Shown here: positions 62,718 through 64,000 of the stretch, piece after piece
How positions within the stretch are numbered: position 1 is the stretch's first letter
How the letters are laid out: each line of letters starts with the position of its first letter
From: Streptomyces camponoticapitis
Lineage (GTDB): Bacteria > Actinomycetota > Actinomycetes > Streptomycetales > Streptomycetaceae
Direction of reading: 5' to 3'
Assembly (NCBI RefSeq): GCF_014646115.1
Contig: NZ_BMMV01000002.1
Location: forward strand, 385,322-449,321
DNA: 64,000 bases
Translations under genes and position numbers: made by a program
Notes under the pieces: model-generated
Seen by the model: the letters and a program-made list of their open reading frames with translations, nothing else
Databases searched by the model: none
What the model was told of the DNA's origin: nothing

Positions 62718-63048
62718 TCGAGTCGAGCATGGCGTGGGCGGACTGGAGCTGTTCGATGGAGCGGCTCATGCGCTCGCGTTCTCCCCGTAGGCCCTGGGTC
62801 ATTTCGTCGCAGGTCGGGGCCAGTATCGCGCCCTTGTCGGCCATGCACGGCAGCACCCCCCGGATCAGATCGGTGTTCAGCCCCGCCGTCAGCAGGACCC
62901 GGATCCGGCGCACCACCGCCACATCGGAATCGGCGAACTCGCGGTAGCCGCTGGCCCGCCGCCGCGGCCGCAGCAGCCCGTGCTCCTCGTAGTACCGCAG
63001 CCCTCTGGGGCTGACGCCGGTGCGGCGCGACAGCTCTCCGATGAACAT
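62668..63048 (-). CDS. MerR-family regulator
   Basis: 126 residues. The MerR winged helix begins at the start (MFIGELSRRTGVSPRGLRYY, EEHGLLRPRR), followed by a helix-turn-helix wing (YREFADSDVAVVRRIRVLL) and a C-terminal coiled coil with one Cys in VLPCMADKG and another in PTCDEM. The start at 63048 is where MerR proteins normally begin. It overlaps, head-to-head, the start of the secreted protein gene at 63041, so its promoter must lie inside that gene. Confidence 0.85.
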   Translation of the reverse strand: MFIGELSRRTGVSPRGLRYYEEHGLLRPRRRASGYREFADSDVAVVRRIRVLLTAGLNTDLIRGVLPCMADKGAILAPTCDEMTQGLRGERERMSRSIEQLQSAHAMLDSIIHAGESAAVRAGCDT

Positions 63049-64000
63049 ACGCTCCGCGGTCGCCGCCTTCGGCGACGCCGGTCTGCTCGCGCTGGGCGCG
63101 GCTCCGGCCGCCTTCGGTGACGAAGCCGCACCCGATTTGGTCGTTGGAGGTATCGAGCCGATCGACGGTGTGAAGCCGGGGAGCAACTTCGATCTGCCGG
63201 TCACGGTGGCGAACCAGGGCACAGGGGCTGCCGAGAAGGTGTGGGTCTCCTACTCCGTCACCCGGGGACTCGACTTCGCGGAGGTTCCCTCCAACTGCCG
63301 GACACAGCAGGTCCCGTCCTACGACGAGATGCCCGAGAGGTGGATCGCGGTGTGCGCGTTCGACCAGGCGGCGGAGCCGGGCGTGGTCTACACGCCCGAG
63401 AAGCCCCTCCGCGTCAAGGCGCTGGACCGCGCACTCAACGACGAGTTGCGCGTACGTGTCGGGGATTTCGATCCAGGGGCGGACGAGAACGGCACTCCGC
63501 CGGTGGCGGGAACCGCACCGGCGGTGGAACTGGTCGAGGGGCAGGCCGGAGGCGAGGGCTCCGCGCCGTTTGTCGATGTGCCCGTCACCTCCGACAACAC
63601 GGCCGACTACCAGGTGACGGGCGCCGCGTTGAAGGGGAGCGTCGGTGACAAGGTGACGATGAAGGTGAAGTTCACCAACGCCGGGCCCGCCTGGGTAATG
63701 ACCAAGGAGGGGGGCCGGCTCGTGCAGGTCCTGGTCACGCCGCCCGCCGGAACATCGGTCGTCAAGCCCCACGGGTTCTGCGAGGCGGAGGGTGACGCGT
63801 ACGCCTGCGGCACCAGTCAGCGGTCGGTCAACGAGGGCGGCCAGGAGACCTACACCTTCGAGCTGAAGATCGACAAGAAGGTGCCGGGCGCCAAGGGCTC
63901 GGTGGCGCTGAGCGCCGAGGCGCGGCCGTTCGACCCCAACAAGGCCAACGACAAGGCCGACATCACGCTGGACGTCACGGCTGGAGGGCCGACCGGCTCG
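63041..64000 (+). CDS. secreted surface-type protein with beta-sandwich repeats (runs off window)
   Basis: 320 residues visible, continuing past the window. Signal peptide MNIRSAVAAFGDAGLLALGA with likely cleavage after PAAFG or nearby. Two DUF11-like/CARDB-like beta-sandwich units follow: VGGIEPIDGVKPGSNFDLPV with NQGTGAAEKVWVS, and GSVGDKVTMKVKFTNAGPAW with PFDPNKANDKADI. Such proteins are usually wall-associated or exported; the C-terminal anchor is not visible. ATG 63041 lies inside the first codons of the divergent MerR gene; its upstream region is therefore MerR coding sequence. Confidence 0.8.
   Translation, partial: MNIRSAVAAFGDAGLLALGAAPAAFGDEAAPDLVVGGIEPIDGVKPGSNFDLPVTVANQGTGAAEKVWVSYSVTRGLDFAEVPSNCRTQQVPSYDEMPERWIAVCAFDQAAEPGVVYTPEKPLRVKALDRALNDELRVRVGDFDPGADENGTPPVAGTAPAVELVEGQAGGEGSAPFVDVPVTSDNTADYQVTGAALKGSVGDKVTMKVKFTNAGPAWVMTKEGGRLVQVLVTPPAGTSVVKPHGFCEAEGDAYACGTSQRSVNEGGQETYTFELKIDKKVPGAKGSVALSAEARPFDPNKANDKADITLDVTAGGPTGS

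Overview
The window is high-GC DNA with the gene style of a Streptomyces-type actinomycete. Signs of this are GTG/TTG starts, ATGA and TGATG overlaps, leaderless promoters, F420-dependent oxidoreductases, a DrrAB-type exporter, a PcaL fusion protein and a Zur-controlled set of zinc-free ribosomal proteins. I saw no rRNA, tRNA, CRISPR array or intact insertion sequence. The content suggests a chromosomal accessory region rich in redox enzymes and regulators and dotted with gene remnants.

Layout. 1-10.5 kb: an acyl-CoA oxidase cut by the window edge, a frameshifted SDR beside a TetR gene, an aldo/keto reductase, a large Tat-exported discoidin-domain protein behind a LacI-type operator, a DUF4246 oxygenase-like protein, two small stress or membrane proteins and two decayed genes. 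10.7-18 kb: a geranylgeranyl-reductase-type flavoprotein, a secreted S15 peptidase, a Ddn-type reductase, an EF-hand protein, a small gene with a LexA-like box, and an unusual fusion of a DUF1707 head to the tail of an FAD aromatic hydroxylase. 18-21.3 kb: an operon of a ribbon-helix-helix regulator, a DUF4097 protein and a DrrAB-like ABC exporter. 21.5-28.7 kb: assorted oxidoreductases, regulators and membrane proteins, plus a transposase fragment.

28.7-44.9 kb is the metabolic core. The protocatechuate operon pcaI-J-H-G-L (minus strand) diverges from a double-length IclR regulator. Next come pobA and a four-gene ABC importer, then a three-subunit PaoABC-like molybdenum aldehyde oxidoreductase and a zinc alcohol dehydrogenase. 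Together they could take aromatic alcohols and aldehydes to 4-hydroxybenzoate, protocatechuate and the beta-ketoadipate route. pcaB and pcaF, which usually sit in this operon in Streptomyces, are missing from the window.

45-59 kb: an aldo/keto reductase with a divergent XRE/MmyB regulator; a STAND (NB-ARC-like) NTPase with 18 near-identical TPR repeats; a SpoIIE-type phosphatase with sensory domains upstream of it; a secreted peptidoglycan-binding protein; an SGNH hydrolase; and an alcohol dehydrogenase/TetR/NmrA group. 59.5-62 kb: the zinc-starvation ribosomal island (rpmB-rpsN and, divergently, rpmG-rpmE-cobW-like-rpsR) around a Zur-like box. 62-64 kb: a VOC gene broken by a 14-bp tandem duplication, a MerR regulator, and a secreted protein whose start codon overlaps the MerR start head-to-head.

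The observations most worth following are the STAND-TPR/SpoIIE pair, the DUF1707-hydroxylase fusion, the gapped pca operon with its three-half-site operator, the P-loop-less CobW-like protein in the Zur island, and the head-to-head overlap at 63.04 kb. All functions are inferred from sequence by eye; no database search was run.
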